DNA of 64,000 nt, from contig JACYXH010000319.1 of assembly GCA_026745465.1 (NCBI GenBank), positions 1,715,001 through 1,779,000 of the forward strand. The letters run 5' to 3'. The notes beneath the pieces are model-generated. The model was not told where the DNA came from. It searched no databases and saw only the letters and a program-made list of their open reading frames with translations. This document shows positions 51,955 through 64,000 of the stretch, one piece after another; within the stretch, counting starts at the first letter, position 1; each line of letters begins with the position of its first letter. The position numbers and the translations under genes were made by a program. This stretch comes from Lota lota (taxonomy: Eukaryota; Chordata; Actinopteri; Gadiformes; Lotidae).

Positions 51955-52315
51955 AGTGCACCGCTGCACCACCTCCACCACCAGCCCTCCACCTCCACCA
52001 CCACTAAACCCACCGGCGGCACCACTTCCTCCACCACCACCTCCTCCACCACCACCACCACCACCACCACCACCACCACCACCACCACCACCACCACCAC
52101 CACCATACCTCCACCTCTTCCTCCACCGCCTCCACCACCACCACCACCATACCTCCACCTCTTCCTCCACCAACTCCACCACCACCAAACCCACCGCCTC
52201 CACCACCTCCACACCACCACCTAAACCCCCACCACCACCTCCACCCATACGACCACCCCCACGAATTCCAACTCCACCAATACCTCCACCACCACTACCA
52301 CCACCCATCCCAGAG
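51955..52315. repeat. (ACC)-rich trinucleotide array
   Basis: About 360 bp of CCA/CCT/CTC triplets, including a perfect (ACC)n core at about 52048-52103. Both strands are open for more than 100 codons (poly-Pro/His or poly-Gly/Val), but codon content follows only the repeat and no flanking protein domain is seen. Confidence 0.9.
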
Positions 52316-53742
52316 TGAAGGCCTGCCAGAGCCTTGCAGTGCTTACCACTGTTCAATTAGGGCCCTGTCGAGGATACACACTGCTGGGCCGGTGCCAGGG
52401 TTCTCTTGGATCGCTCACAGTTCAGTTTTGCTGACGCACAACAAGTGAAGAGATATGGATTCGTCCCTCTGGCCCTGAGCTGTATGAACGTATGCTTTTT
52501 GAAAAGGCAAGATCCTTCAAATAAGAGGCAGGTTGAGGTAAATAATAGGGGTTCAGGGCACTCCTGTCTGGTGGCCTCCCTGTTTGACAAGCTTTTACCA
52601 CCCACATTCACTCCATACATTGATTTACTCTTCTCTCAACTGCAGCATGAATCACAATGTGACTATAGGGGCATTAATGACCTCTTGCTAGCTATTTCAT
52701 TAAAGGGCACATTCTATAGAGTAAACTCTATCTAGGTTCCTACATTAAGACTCTAAGGGAATGTGGCTTGTGCTTTCCGGATGTCTCACGTATTAAATTA
52801 AGTGTTCATTCTACTCCCACTGATTGACTCTAGTGCTCCACATTAAATGACACAAGATGGTCACGCACGGAGAGTGGAACGGGGCAGAAAAGAATCATTC
52901 ACTTGAGTCATTTGAACATACAGTTCACTTGGAGGGGAAACCTCAAAATGTCACCTATTGCATGTCATCAGTGAAAGCATTTCACTGACATGTGTGGCCC
53001 GTTAGAAGCTGCAAACATGTCAACCAATGAGCTCAAGTGTCGGCGTTGCCAATGTTTTCACCTTGCCACTGCGCTCAAAGTTGAAACTGACCTCTCATAG
53101 TACATCCAATTACAGCTTTATTTGATGTCCTAAATCCGACGGAATCCAAACGCCAACGGAGTTAAAAGCGCTGAACTCCCGTCTGTTGGTGGCTATATTC
53201 TCAGCGCCCAACCTTTCATGTGCTGAGCACTTTACAATGGTTTGGAAGGGATGCCTAATGCCAAAAAAAGTATCATTACCTCCTGGCCTTATGTTCTTCA
53301 TGTCATTGATTTATGCACAGTGTGTTTTATCTGTTGCAGAATCAGACCAAGCAAGGACCCTCGAATAAATAAAGACATTAGGGTTCACTGCGTCACAACA
53401 AACTAAAATGATCGTCAAACAGCCATCCTACCAACTAAAATAAGACATTCAGTCCTATCATTAAACCCGGTGACAGCATTGCTATGTCTTGCAAAAGACA
53501 CACTAAAAGAAGGTGTTATTTCCTAACGATTCTCTGCCTTTTCTCTATAGCTCTGTCTGGCATGGATAACATTAAGCCTGAGAAGTGTGATGAGCGTTTT
53601 CTCAGGCAACATATGCTTTAACATCTGTCATCTCCTAGACCCTAACTGTCTTATTCTGCAGGAATTTACTGATTGCTCCTAAATCTTATGAAACAATTTT
53701 ATATTTATTCATTTCGATTCAGTTTTAGTAATTTTGATTGAA

Positions 53743-53745
<3 letters not shown>

Positions 53746-53782
<37 letters not shown>

Positions 53783-53923
53783 CATATATAATCATTTCAT
53801 ACATCTAGAATATGGACCCATAGCCATAATTATACAATAAAATATTCAATCAATCCATCAGATTCTAGGAAAATCCCTGTTTGTTTGTTTGTTTGTTTGT
53901 TTGTTTGTTTGTTTGTTTGTTTT
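53746..53923. repeat. (TA)n and (TTTG)n microsatellites
   Basis: A (TA)n tract of about 16 units (53746-53778) and a (TTTG)n tract of about 11 units (53878-53923), separated by 99 bp of AT-rich DNA. Confidence 0.95.
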
Positions 53924-56900
53924 GGTAAGAATCACTCACTGTCATCATTTGAGCCATGTACTTCATTGTGTCTCATGTTGAAACAGAACAAAACATGAAT
54001 GTGTAACCTGTTACGGCTGTGGATCCACTGTTTCCTTCAACCCTTTGTCCAAATAAGTAGCACATTTTTCATACTTTGTCTTAATGACAATTACGAAAAA
54101 TAAGATTTTCGCAGAAGAAATGAGCGGTTGATAGCCCTGGTCACTCGTTGTCCATACGTTAATTCAGAAATCCACTCCATGGCGTGTTATTTTATTTGTT
54201 AAGAAACGGCAATCAATAATTTGTGCGCTGTCAACTGTGATTAATGATCTCATTATAGACTGAATTATTACTTGGGCTCAACATGCAAATGATTTCAAGT
54301 AAAGGTTGAAGATGATTTTAGATTGGAACAAAGTGACATGAGTAATGAATTACCACAGCAACAACAATGCATTTGTTTACCGCAAAAGTGAAAGGAAGCC
54401 ATTGAAAAAAGAACAATTATCTCTCAGGCTCAGGTAGACTGCTCAGGCCTTCCTCATTCAATTACCATTACATTTTATATCTGCCATTACCCTGTGAAGA
54501 CCACCCATGCTACAGACACAGCTGTACACATGTGACATTTACACAGACCCTACAGACCCAGATGACTATTGTGTCAAGCTCCCCTTGTACATATTATATA
54601 TCATGGCTATAAGAACTACATAACATGTGATGTGATGATCACAACCACGGAAATACTGGTTGCACTGTGAATAAATTAGATATTTTGATTATTCTTAAAT
54701 TCTTCAAATGCATAGCGATGACTTTTTGATCTCCTTATGTCATCCATTATAAAAAGTTTGCAGATATATCGAATAGGGCATCGCAATAAGTTCTCCGTTG
54801 TAAAGAAAAGTTTGGATAAATGGACCACCAGAAGTGGACCTGCGGGAACCTAGTTCCTAAGATTAGCCTCTAATCAGTTTCCTTCACTGATAGTGTGTCC
54901 TAAATCCTCGCTACGATGGCTTGCTTTTTCTTCTCCTTCCATTATCTCATTACTAGTCCTTGCCCATCAGGAACTTAGAGGAGACGATGAAAGGCGAAGG
55001 CCTAGGATAAGTGGGCGAGAGAGAGAGAGAGAGAGCGAGAGAGAATGAGGACACCTTATCAACTTCAGGATTAAAGATGAGGTGTTAATTAACGATGCGT
55101 TTTGTGTTCGAGCCGAGGAAGCCACACCATAGTTAATGTGTTATTCTGTGTTTGCGTATCGCAAGCAGCACTGTAAACAGGTAGCAGGTGTGTTTTGAAA
55201 ATAGCCACTAAAGTGCTTTTATCAGCCGAATACACAAAGTTGGGTACCTAGAGTGTAGTGGAGGAAATGAGTACGAGTTATGACATCTGTCAATTCAACT
55301 GTAAAAGTGTGGATATCACCTAAAATAAATAACCAAATGTTTGTACGACTCTACGCACAATAATAATCCACAAACCTACACATCAAGCCAGGTATGACTA
55401 ACTCTGTTATTTGCAGTTTATCATACAATATCACGTCGGTATTCATCTCTTTTCAAAATTATAGCATGAGATGATGATCTTACTATTCATATTATACTTA
55501 TTTTTGCCTCTCATCCAATACCTTTTACTGTCATTATACACGTTACGTCGCCTTAGCTCTCACATATGTAGGTCTCGGCCAGACGTTATTCAGAACACTT
55601 TAATTGTTTTGGTTTTTTCTTGGCATTTGCGTATGTGGGTCAGATTCCACTAAGTCCCAACTGATCACTGTCCCGTCAAGGTCCCAGATAAACACCACTC
55701 CAGATCTTCTGACAGTGTGGGAACTTGTGGGATATACTCTGGAAGGGTTTATTCCAGCATGATGATGTTACATGCATGTGTTAATGACCTCTTTCTTGTA
55801 AAACAGGCAACATGGGATCAGGAGATCTACTTCCCTGGAAACATTTCTAAAAAAAATAAAAAGAACAGGCCATGTAAGGAAACCCTTGAATATTTGCTCA
55901 AAGTCTTGAATCAACATCAAACAGAAAACCACTCAATTGGCCAGCATAACTGAAATATGGAATCAAATATATCAAACATTTATTGATGTTTGTTCTATTT
56001 TCTACTTGTTTGTTTAAAGATATTAGTTGTCATGGTTTGCAATTGCAAAATATTTTGAAGCACCACAGAATGAACATCCCAGAAAGAGTCACAACTTTGT
56101 CCATACAAACTCATGAAATAGTGACCTAAATGTGGCGGCCATAGATGTTCTCAGCTCAGCGACACATTAAAGGTTGTATCTCATTGGTTTGGGATCTGAG
56201 CCAGCTTGGGAATCACTTCATCATTTCCACCTGTTCTGATATGCTCCCTTACATCAACTATGTTTAAACCACAGAGCGTAATGCATTTAATATTCAGTAT
56301 CGAGGGGAGGGAAGGCTTGGGTTTAATGTCGGAGAAGGAAAAATACTTTGCACAGCACTTCAGGTGTTGCGTAAGTGTAAAGCTTCCATCCTCCTCATGC
56401 AAAATGGATCTTGATTGCGTGCATTATTCCGCGAATTGTTGTTGTTTACTGTTTCATCTGGCCAAGAACAAGCAGCATAGTGTGGGATCTGATGAGAACA
56501 TTACTGTACATGGCTTTCTTCAGTACCTAGGACGCCACTCTAGGCAGGTTAAAACAATACATTTTCTTGTTTGTGTCGTACAGTAACAGAAATTGAGCAT
56601 TGTGACAACACAAACAATAACATTGTCAGCTAAATGTTGACATACCTTCACAACCTCCAAAGCTGTGAGCTGTGTGAAAACTCACGTAGTGTTGGTCTGT
56701 TAGTGCATCAGTACAGGCTGTGGATTACAGTAGACATTGGTAGCCCTATTCCTACGAGACAAAAACAATGACTCTGTGCTCCTATCCCACGTAACAAAGT
56801 AGTCAAAGACATTAAGATCCAAGAATATGAGCCCAAAGCTACGTAACAATGTAGAGGTCCTATGTATATTTACGGTGCTATTCCACTGTGCTAATTTCCT

Positions 56901-57774
56901 CTATGCCTCTTAATGTGCAGCAGCTCCTGGAAAGAGGGGATTTGGAAATATGAAAAGGCCAACCACAATGTCTTATATCTCTAAGGACAGCATTGACATT
57001 TAATGGACCAATATACTATCAAAAATATCCTCTGAATGGCGAGCTCCTGAGATTTCCTTTGCTTGTTGTTGTTGTTTTTTTCTTACCTCATTTAGACTAT
57101 TTAAAACATACTGTTAAACTCATTTGTATAACATTGCTATCTGCTATCATTCAATGCGTGTCCACCCAACCCATTACAATCCTAGGTAAACATCTCAGGG
57201 TTTACTGCTTTAAGTGGACTTTGAGGGAAGCTTCACCTTGCCTGTTGGAGGGCCTCAGGGGTTAGCAGGTACTGGCTGATTCAAACAAATGATGTGGCAC
57301 CTTTGGAGACCTATGTGAATGTCATCGTAATACATGAAGAGAAAAATATGACTCAACATATAAAACAAACCTAAATCAAACAAGGTGAGTGGGGTTTTTG
57401 TTGCAGATGTATAGCTTGTGTCAGAATCCATTCATAAAGAAGCTGGGGATTTTCAGCAAATGGCCTCAAGCTGGATTTGAATGGCGTCTTGCTGTGTTGT
57501 GTCGCAATTTATAGAGAAGTGTATGTAGCCCTGTAGTGACTCCAATTACAGGCACACATTACACACCATGGATTCACACTGAACATGGTCAGTGTTAATG
57601 TCAGGGTTTATAATGGAATAATAAAACATTAGCACAAGGTTTTCAGATAGAAGGGAGGTAAAAAAAAGACTAGATTCCTAGATTCGACACACACTGCACA
57701 ACATTAACCCACCCAACCCAATCGTAAAAAAATAATAATATAAAAAGAAAAAGAATTGGCCTCTCAGGCGCTGA

Positions 57775-58336
57775 GACTGTTATGTTTGGAGCACACGATG
57801 GAAGAGAGACCAGACCGTTATGTTGGTAGCACACACTGAAAGAGAGACCAGACCATCATGTTTGGAGCACACGATGAAAGAGAGACCAGACCGTTATGTT
57901 GGTAGCACACGCTGAAAGAGAGACCAGACCATTATGTTGGTAGCACACGCTGAAAGAGAGACCAGACCATCATGTTTGGAGCACACGATGAAAGAGAGAC
58001 CAGACCGTTATGTTGGTAGCACACGCTGAAAGAGAGACCAGACCATTATGTTGGTAGCACACGCTGAAAGAGAGACCAGACATTATGTTGGTAGCACACG
58101 CTGAAAGAGAGACCAGACCGTTATGTTTGTACCACACAATGAAAGAGAGACCAGACCGTTATGTTTGTACCAAACAATGAAAAAGAGACCAGACCGTTAT
58201 GTTTGTAGTACACTATGAAAGAGAGACCAGACCGTTATGTTTGTAGTACACTATGAAAAAGAGACCAGACCGTTATGTTTGTAGTACACTATGAAAGAGA
58301 GACCAGACCGTTATGTTTGTAGCACACTATGAAAGA
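57775..58336. repeat. 38-bp minisatellite, about 15 copies
   Basis: Unit ACCGTTATGTTGGTAGCACA then CGCTGAAAGAGAGACCAG. Units fall into subtypes: TTTGGAGCACACGATG and TTGGTAGCACACGCTG in the first half, and TTTGTACCA/TTTGTAGTACACTATG in the second half. One copy near 58078 is a base short. Confidence 0.95.
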
Positions 58337-58479
58337 AAGCCCTTCCTTCCTTCCTCTCCACACTGCAAGGCTTTTCAAAGACAATGCTGTTTGTGTGTGT
58401 GCTCAAGACAAACTCAACCCACGACTCCAACTCAATATCAGTCCATTCTCCCCTCAGCCCTGAGAGACACTCCAGACAC

Positions 58480-58480
<1 letters not shown>

Positions 58481-58526
<46 letters not shown>
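58481..58526. repeat. (AC)n microsatellite
   Basis: About 23 perfect AC units, 145 bp after the 38-bp minisatellite. A G25 homopolymer follows at 58706-58730. Confidence 0.95.
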
Positions 58527-58529
<3 letters not shown>

Positions 58530-59165
58530 GGTAATGTGATTCATCTGAGCACCAAACAAACAGCCCTAACAGAGACTTGGAAGGGGGGGATGGAGGGAGG
58601 TGTTGGGGGGGGGGGCAGAAAGGATAAAGGAGATAACGTAAAATCTATCAGGAGAAGGGGTCAGACACAGCAGGGACTTTGGAAACCATTGGCATCAGTG
58701 TATGTGGGGGGGGGGGGGGGGGGGGGGGGGCTGATAGGGATGGGTGGTTAAGTCATATCGTCTGTGTTTGTGTATTCAGCCCTCCAGTATTCAGGACAGG
58801 CAGGACTCTTCACTCGGTATCCCTCAGGGGGAATGAAGAGGGGGTGGGGGGGTGGGGGCTCCTCCACTGACGTCTAAAACAAGAGTCAAAATCCCATTTC
58901 CCCATGCCTTTAGCGCAGTGTGTAGGAGGAGGCTCCACAGTAAACCCATCGCACTTGGACATGACAAATGGGCCTCCTGCCAAAACAGACTCCCGCCTAG
59001 CACACTACTATCTTCTTTAAAGCACTTTGTGTGAAGATGTGTTTTGTAAATGTTTGTTGGAAATAGGAAAATGGTTAGACATTAACTGGATACGCTCATA
59101 TCTGTAAATTACCGTTGGCCCGTTTTACCCAGATTTAGACGAGTTGTGTAATTCCAAATGTATCC

Positions 59166-59614
59166 TTGTGCGTCCAGAAGGGGAGTTCACTGGGTCAGCA
59201 TTTGCTTTCCGTTAGCGGTTTCCATTGACTTTCAGAGTAACCTAGCTCCTGTTCATGTGAGGGGAATATACTTTTAATCTATTTCTAAAGCTTTACAATG
59301 TTTTACAAATAGTTGCTAATTCAAAACGAGTGCTACAAACACACAATTCTGCACTTTCTTCGGCGAAGTGATTATTAGGCTACCTATGATGCACTGCTGA
59401 CGCAATTATACTATCAGCTGCTTCTGGCTGGGCTCTACGTGAAGGGTAACCTGTCAGCGGCACGCCTTGGACAGCTTTGGAAAGTAATTAAGTGTAGTAA
59501 AAAAGTGTATTTCCCTCACGTGAACAGAAGAAAGCCTACTGTAACGGCAAGTCGATGGTAGCAGCTAACGGATAGCAAATGCTAACCCAGCTAACTCCCC
59601 TTCTGGATGCACAA
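59166..59614. mobile_element. Non-autonomous DNA element with 51-bp terminal inverted repeats
   Basis: Left arm 59166-59216 starts TTGTGCGTCCAGAAGGGGAG. Right arm 59564-59614, read on the minus strand, starts TTGTGCATCCAGAAGGGGAG. The 51-bp arms differ at only a few positions. The 347-bp interior has no ORF. A further partial copy of the arm start (GTGCGTCCAG) follows at 59620, so the true outer border may be longer on the right. Confidence 0.6.
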
Positions 59615-60368
59615 TGATGTGCGTCCAGATTTGAAATAAAACAACTAAAACAACAATATTTGTAAGGCAGGCAAATGCTAATTTACTGAAATCTCAGCCT
59701 ATCCCTTAAACAGATAAACCCATACGTATTTTCAGAGAATTCTAAATTATTTAAGATTCATTCTTTTATTATTACAGTTAAATTATTTAATTCATTGTAA
59801 TGTGTGGATTTTCTGCAGCCATAATAATGTTAATTTGCCACTATTGACTAGGAGGCTAATGAGGATCATTGTGTGAGGAAAAGAGCGCAACAGAGGAAAA
59901 AGTCATCAGATACTGTGAATAATAGATGCAAGTGAAATGCGGCATAGATGCGGCATGCGTTCATCATTCATTACCATTTTGAAACGTCCTGCAGGAGAGA
60001 AGTGAAAATAACCTCACGCTAATCACCCCACGCTTGTGGCTCATTCTTTAAGTGTGCAACGTGTTGATACTCGACGAAACACAAAATGTAAGCGGTTTCA
60101 GGTGTGTTTTCGGAATTGATGCCATTTAGTTTTTCGCCGGTTAAAGTGCTATATTGCCATTGTCTATGGGAAAAGGGACACACCGCTAATGATCCATTTT
60201 CTTTTCACACCTTCTTTACCAGTACCATGCATATCCCAAAGAAATGCTGTATCTCTCCAGAGCTCAACTATGCACACCTCGCAGCCATTTCATTCCAGCC
60301 AAAACACCCGTGCTCAGCAGAAAGCTTTCGCTGAGATATGGCTCTAAATAAGGAAGTGGTGCGTAGCC

Positions 60369-60650
<282 letters not shown>

Positions 60651-61193
60651 GGGTGTTTAGGTGATGGCAGGATCCCTCTCCCCGCTCCCCCCCTCCCTTG
60701 CTCCTCCTCCTCACTTCATTAACCAGCTTCTTGTAGATACCATGGGCGCCCCGCCGTTGTGTTTCTTTCCCCGCAGGGGCCTGATGGGAGTCCTGGGCCG
60801 GCCGCGGGGGTCAACGGGCGATTAGCGTGCCGATAACTGCTGAGCACGGTGGGAAGCTGAGCGGGAATGGCCACACCGGAGAACAAGGAAGGCGAGTGGG
60901 GTTCACGCGGGGTCACAGACCCGATTTAAAAAAATGTTTGTTATTACTCTCCGGTTCTGCTCCCTGCATCCCGCTCTCTTTTCCGTTTTGAGATGGACAC
61001 TCGGTCCACGGGCATAATCAGAAATATTCGAAATTCCAGTATTCAGCATATACAAAGATGTCTGCCTGGCGTCGTATCCATATGCCGTGATTCGTTTTGC
61101 TCGCAATCTCTAAAGAACACATCAAAATTGGAGTCCGCAACAGATTCATTCCCTTCACATTTCAATCGACCATCCGATCTTTTCAGTTTAATC

Positions 61194-61361
<168 letters not shown>

Positions 61362-62024
61362 TGGGTGAGACGTTTTGTGGGGCATACGACTGACGGAGGA
61401 GCAAATTAATGACCTCCCTGGAGTAAAGCACTGGTGGAGAGGGAGACTTATAAATAGAGCCGTGGGATGATGATGGAAAGTCTGTGATATCCGCGTATGG
61501 GTTTTTGACTCCCTACATTCTTTACTGAATTACCGCAACGAGAACACATCATACCTGTACCTGATTGGGGGTTCTGAAGAAGGATGTCAAATAGTTAATT
61601 ACAACCATGTCGCTGTTGAATAATCCATAGGACAGCCCATTAAAACCGCTGCAACAACCCTGAAGGAAAGACCTCATTAAGTGGCAGACATTTTGAGGTA
61701 GGCACATTCTCCAACCACAGGCAAAAATTGCAGGCGGTTGACTGAGGGATTTTAAGTGGTCACTGATGTGCATAATGTACATGAGGAGGGCATGAAAAAA
61801 TCAAATTTCAATTCAATATACCGCATGGAGGCCAATGATTACATAACAACTTGGTGATTCCATTCAAATCCAAAGGAGTTATTATTCTTATTTTCTGTAC
61901 TCTTAGCATTGGCCTCAGGCAGCCCACAGGCTTCAGGTCAATCTGTGGTGACAGATCAATACCTGGGAATAGTGATGCAAACAGAGAAGGAGGCTGGCCT
62001 CTTAGAAAGAGTGTTATAAAAACC

Positions 62025-62345
62025 TTAAAGGGGCACCGATGAAATGTTTCCAATATAATCTGTAAAATAAGATTTTGTTTACAGTAGGTGGCACCAATGA
62101 CACGTTTTGCAATACTTTGCTATGACGTCGTCAGAAGAGTATTTGGACATGTCCCGAGACTGGATGTAGGGTGCTGCCTACAAAGAGGTTTGCACCATAG
62201 AAGGGAGTCTCCCAAAACTGTTCCTTTCAACCAACCAACAACGTTGCAAAGCGATGCAAATTACATAGCTTATATTGGAAAGTTGCACAAAATATTTAAA
62301 ACTACCCCAACGGGAGACTGTTAATTCGATGGAGTGCCCCTTTAA
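62025..62345. mobile_element. T2/piggyBac-like MITE, TTAA-bounded, perfect 12-bp TIR
   Basis: Both ends read TTAAAGGGGCAC in inverted orientation, with TTAA at each border, over a 321-bp non-coding element. It shares the TTAAAGG terminus with the element at 4261-4641 but the interiors look unrelated. This fits the TTAAAGGRR terminal rule of T2 MITEs. Confidence 0.7.
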
Positions 62346-64000
62346 GCACCTCGGCTCTCTGAGCACACAACACCCCCCCCCCCTCCCCCCCCCACCCCAC
62401 CCCACCCCCACCCCCCAGCCCCAAGTGGTCCCTGAAGAAAAGTTATCCCATTATCTTTGCTTTACTCCTGTCTGCTAGCAGTACCCTCTCAAGCGTCCTC
62501 ATCTATCACCCCTACGGGCTTCAGGCGATCAGCACGACTCCAAATTCAGATCGCCACGATAGAAAATCTGAAATAATAACAGTTAGAGCTAACATCTTTT
62601 TATTGGAACAGTTGAAGAGTAGAGCTATGCATCCATATTGGTTTTTCACTGCTGGCTGAAAAGGCTAAGGGAAAATGCTTTAATGTTTTATGTATTTCTA
62701 TATTTGATATTTATTTATCTAATAACCATTCAAACTTAGTAAAGACGAAACAATCTAAAGGTAATTTCTTATTTTCTTTTTATAGACTATATGTTTTCAT
62801 GGTCCTTTTCATTATAGTGCCTTCCCATATGAATGTAAAGTCTGCCCTTTGATTTCATTATTTCACACTAAGGTACTCTTGAGAATTTCATCCGATTTCA
62901 ATCATAGTTGAGACACTTGTGTTATTGTCAGTCCCTAAATTCCAGGGACACTTTAAAGGTGCGGTTTCCCTGTCATACTTCATACACTACTTATGTCCAA
63001 TCAATGCAACCTTCCACATCAATAGCGAACGAGGCACTTATTTTGTTCCAACCTTTTCCTGTAGTGAAATTGCGTTCATATGATGCCATGACCCTATGTT
63101 ATAGAACAGTGATAGCACAGCATAAATGTACAATCTGAAATGTACTTATTTCACTGCAGACCCATACAGCTTCTCACTGCTCGGGGCTAATCAGCGGTCT
63201 GAAATGTAGAACATAGCCTTTATTCCCATCAGAGAGGATCACAGCTCTGTGAGGACCTGGTGTATTTTGGGCTATGTGAAGGCCTCTCATATGCCAAAAC
63301 CAAGTGCTTGTCAACACGGTGCTCCATCTGAGCAAGAAGCTCCTTTGTTGATTTCTATTATTGCCTTCTAAATAGAGCCCTGAGGGAGCGTGAACACAGA
63401 CCCTTTCCTCCATCACTGCACCACTCCCACTTATTGGATTCCTCTTCCCAAATTGATGGTGTTGTCACAGCCTTGTACGACGCAAGAGCCTATGAACGTG
63501 TGTGCATCTGAAGACTGATCAAACATTGAACTCGAAAACTATTTTGCTGTGCAACTTTTGTTTGTGTCTGAAACACTTTCCACTGAACATGACCTTCTAA
63601 AAAAAATATATATATATTCGTCGCAAAATGTCACGGCGCAAAAATGCATTATTAACATAGCCAAATTAAATTACACTGAAACCAGTAGAAGGCTCTTTCC
63701 CTGCTATGAGGTGTGGCGTTGTGAAAGCGAGCGAGGCGTCGTTTCTCATTGCACCACAGCATCTGACAACACCAGCCAGAAACGGGGGGTGGACAAAGAG
63801 TTAATGTAGCAACTAAATTGCAAAATGAAAGCCAGGTCCGCCATGAGAGGTCTGCTCATGTCAACGACAATCTATAATTCAAAGCTATCTCTGGCCAGGG
63901 GATTGGCACAATCATGACACCGGGGGGGGGGGAAATACACCCCAACGATACGAGCAGAAGCATGCGGCATATCGGTTTGGCTACCGTTTTAACGCTTCCA

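Noticed and set aside
51845..52356. Proline-rich and glycine-rich ORFs of over 150 codons
   Set aside because: Produced by the (ACC)-rich array on both strands; no domain or splice evidence.

Overview
The window is a piece of a vertebrate, almost certainly teleost fish, nuclear genome. It holds most of one intron-rich gene on the minus strand, set in AT-rich, repeat-filled intron DNA. The gene is a group III metabotropic glutamate receptor, best matched by mGluR4 (grm4). Eight consecutive coding exons were found by splicing the minus strand by eye. All have AG/GT borders and compatible phases. Together they give 2,170 nt (723 codons plus 1 nt), equivalent to human mGluR4 from about residue 174 to near the C-terminus. 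The first coding exon (signal peptide and start of the ligand-binding domain) is not seen and should lie beyond base 64000. The short last coding exon (PDZ-ligand tail) is not seen and should lie before base 1.

Layout, in transcription order from right to left: 43720-64000 is the 3' part of a very long first coding intron. CE2 (43503-43719) is followed by a 14.7 kb intron, then a compact trio CE3 (28692-28827), CE4 (27643-27797) and CE5 (27118-27258). A 15.9 kb intron comes next, then CE6 (10985-11185), CE7 (7950-8086), the large 936-nt transmembrane exon CE8 (5924-6859) and the cytoplasmic-tail exon CE9 (1408-1654). I number exons from the presumed first coding exon (CE1). CE2-CE7 build the Venus-flytrap glutamate-binding domain, CE8 the cysteine-rich domain and TM1-TM6, and CE9 TM7 and the proximal tail.

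The introns carry many short tandem repeats: (CA)n, (CT)n/(GA)n, (CTTT)n, (TTTG)n, (TA)n and long C or G homopolymers, one of 59 bases. They also carry at least five minisatellites, the largest a ~1 kb array of 41-bp units with higher-order structure. Several non-autonomous DNA transposons are recognisable from terminal inverted repeats: two TTAA-bounded T2/piggyBac-like MITEs, a foldback element, an element with 51-bp inverted repeats, an 885-bp element with perfect 14-bp subterminal repeats, and a hAT-like candidate. Decayed LINE fragments and LINE 3' tails are also present. The density of simple repeats and homopolymers is high even for a fish and would fit a repeat-rich lineage such as cod-like fish, but that is only a guess.

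I found no second protein-coding gene, no RNA gene, and no new biological system. The most interesting local signals are the 26-base pure-C polypyrimidine tract next to the CE9 splice acceptor, the hairpin-forming 41-bp minisatellite, and the TIR elements.
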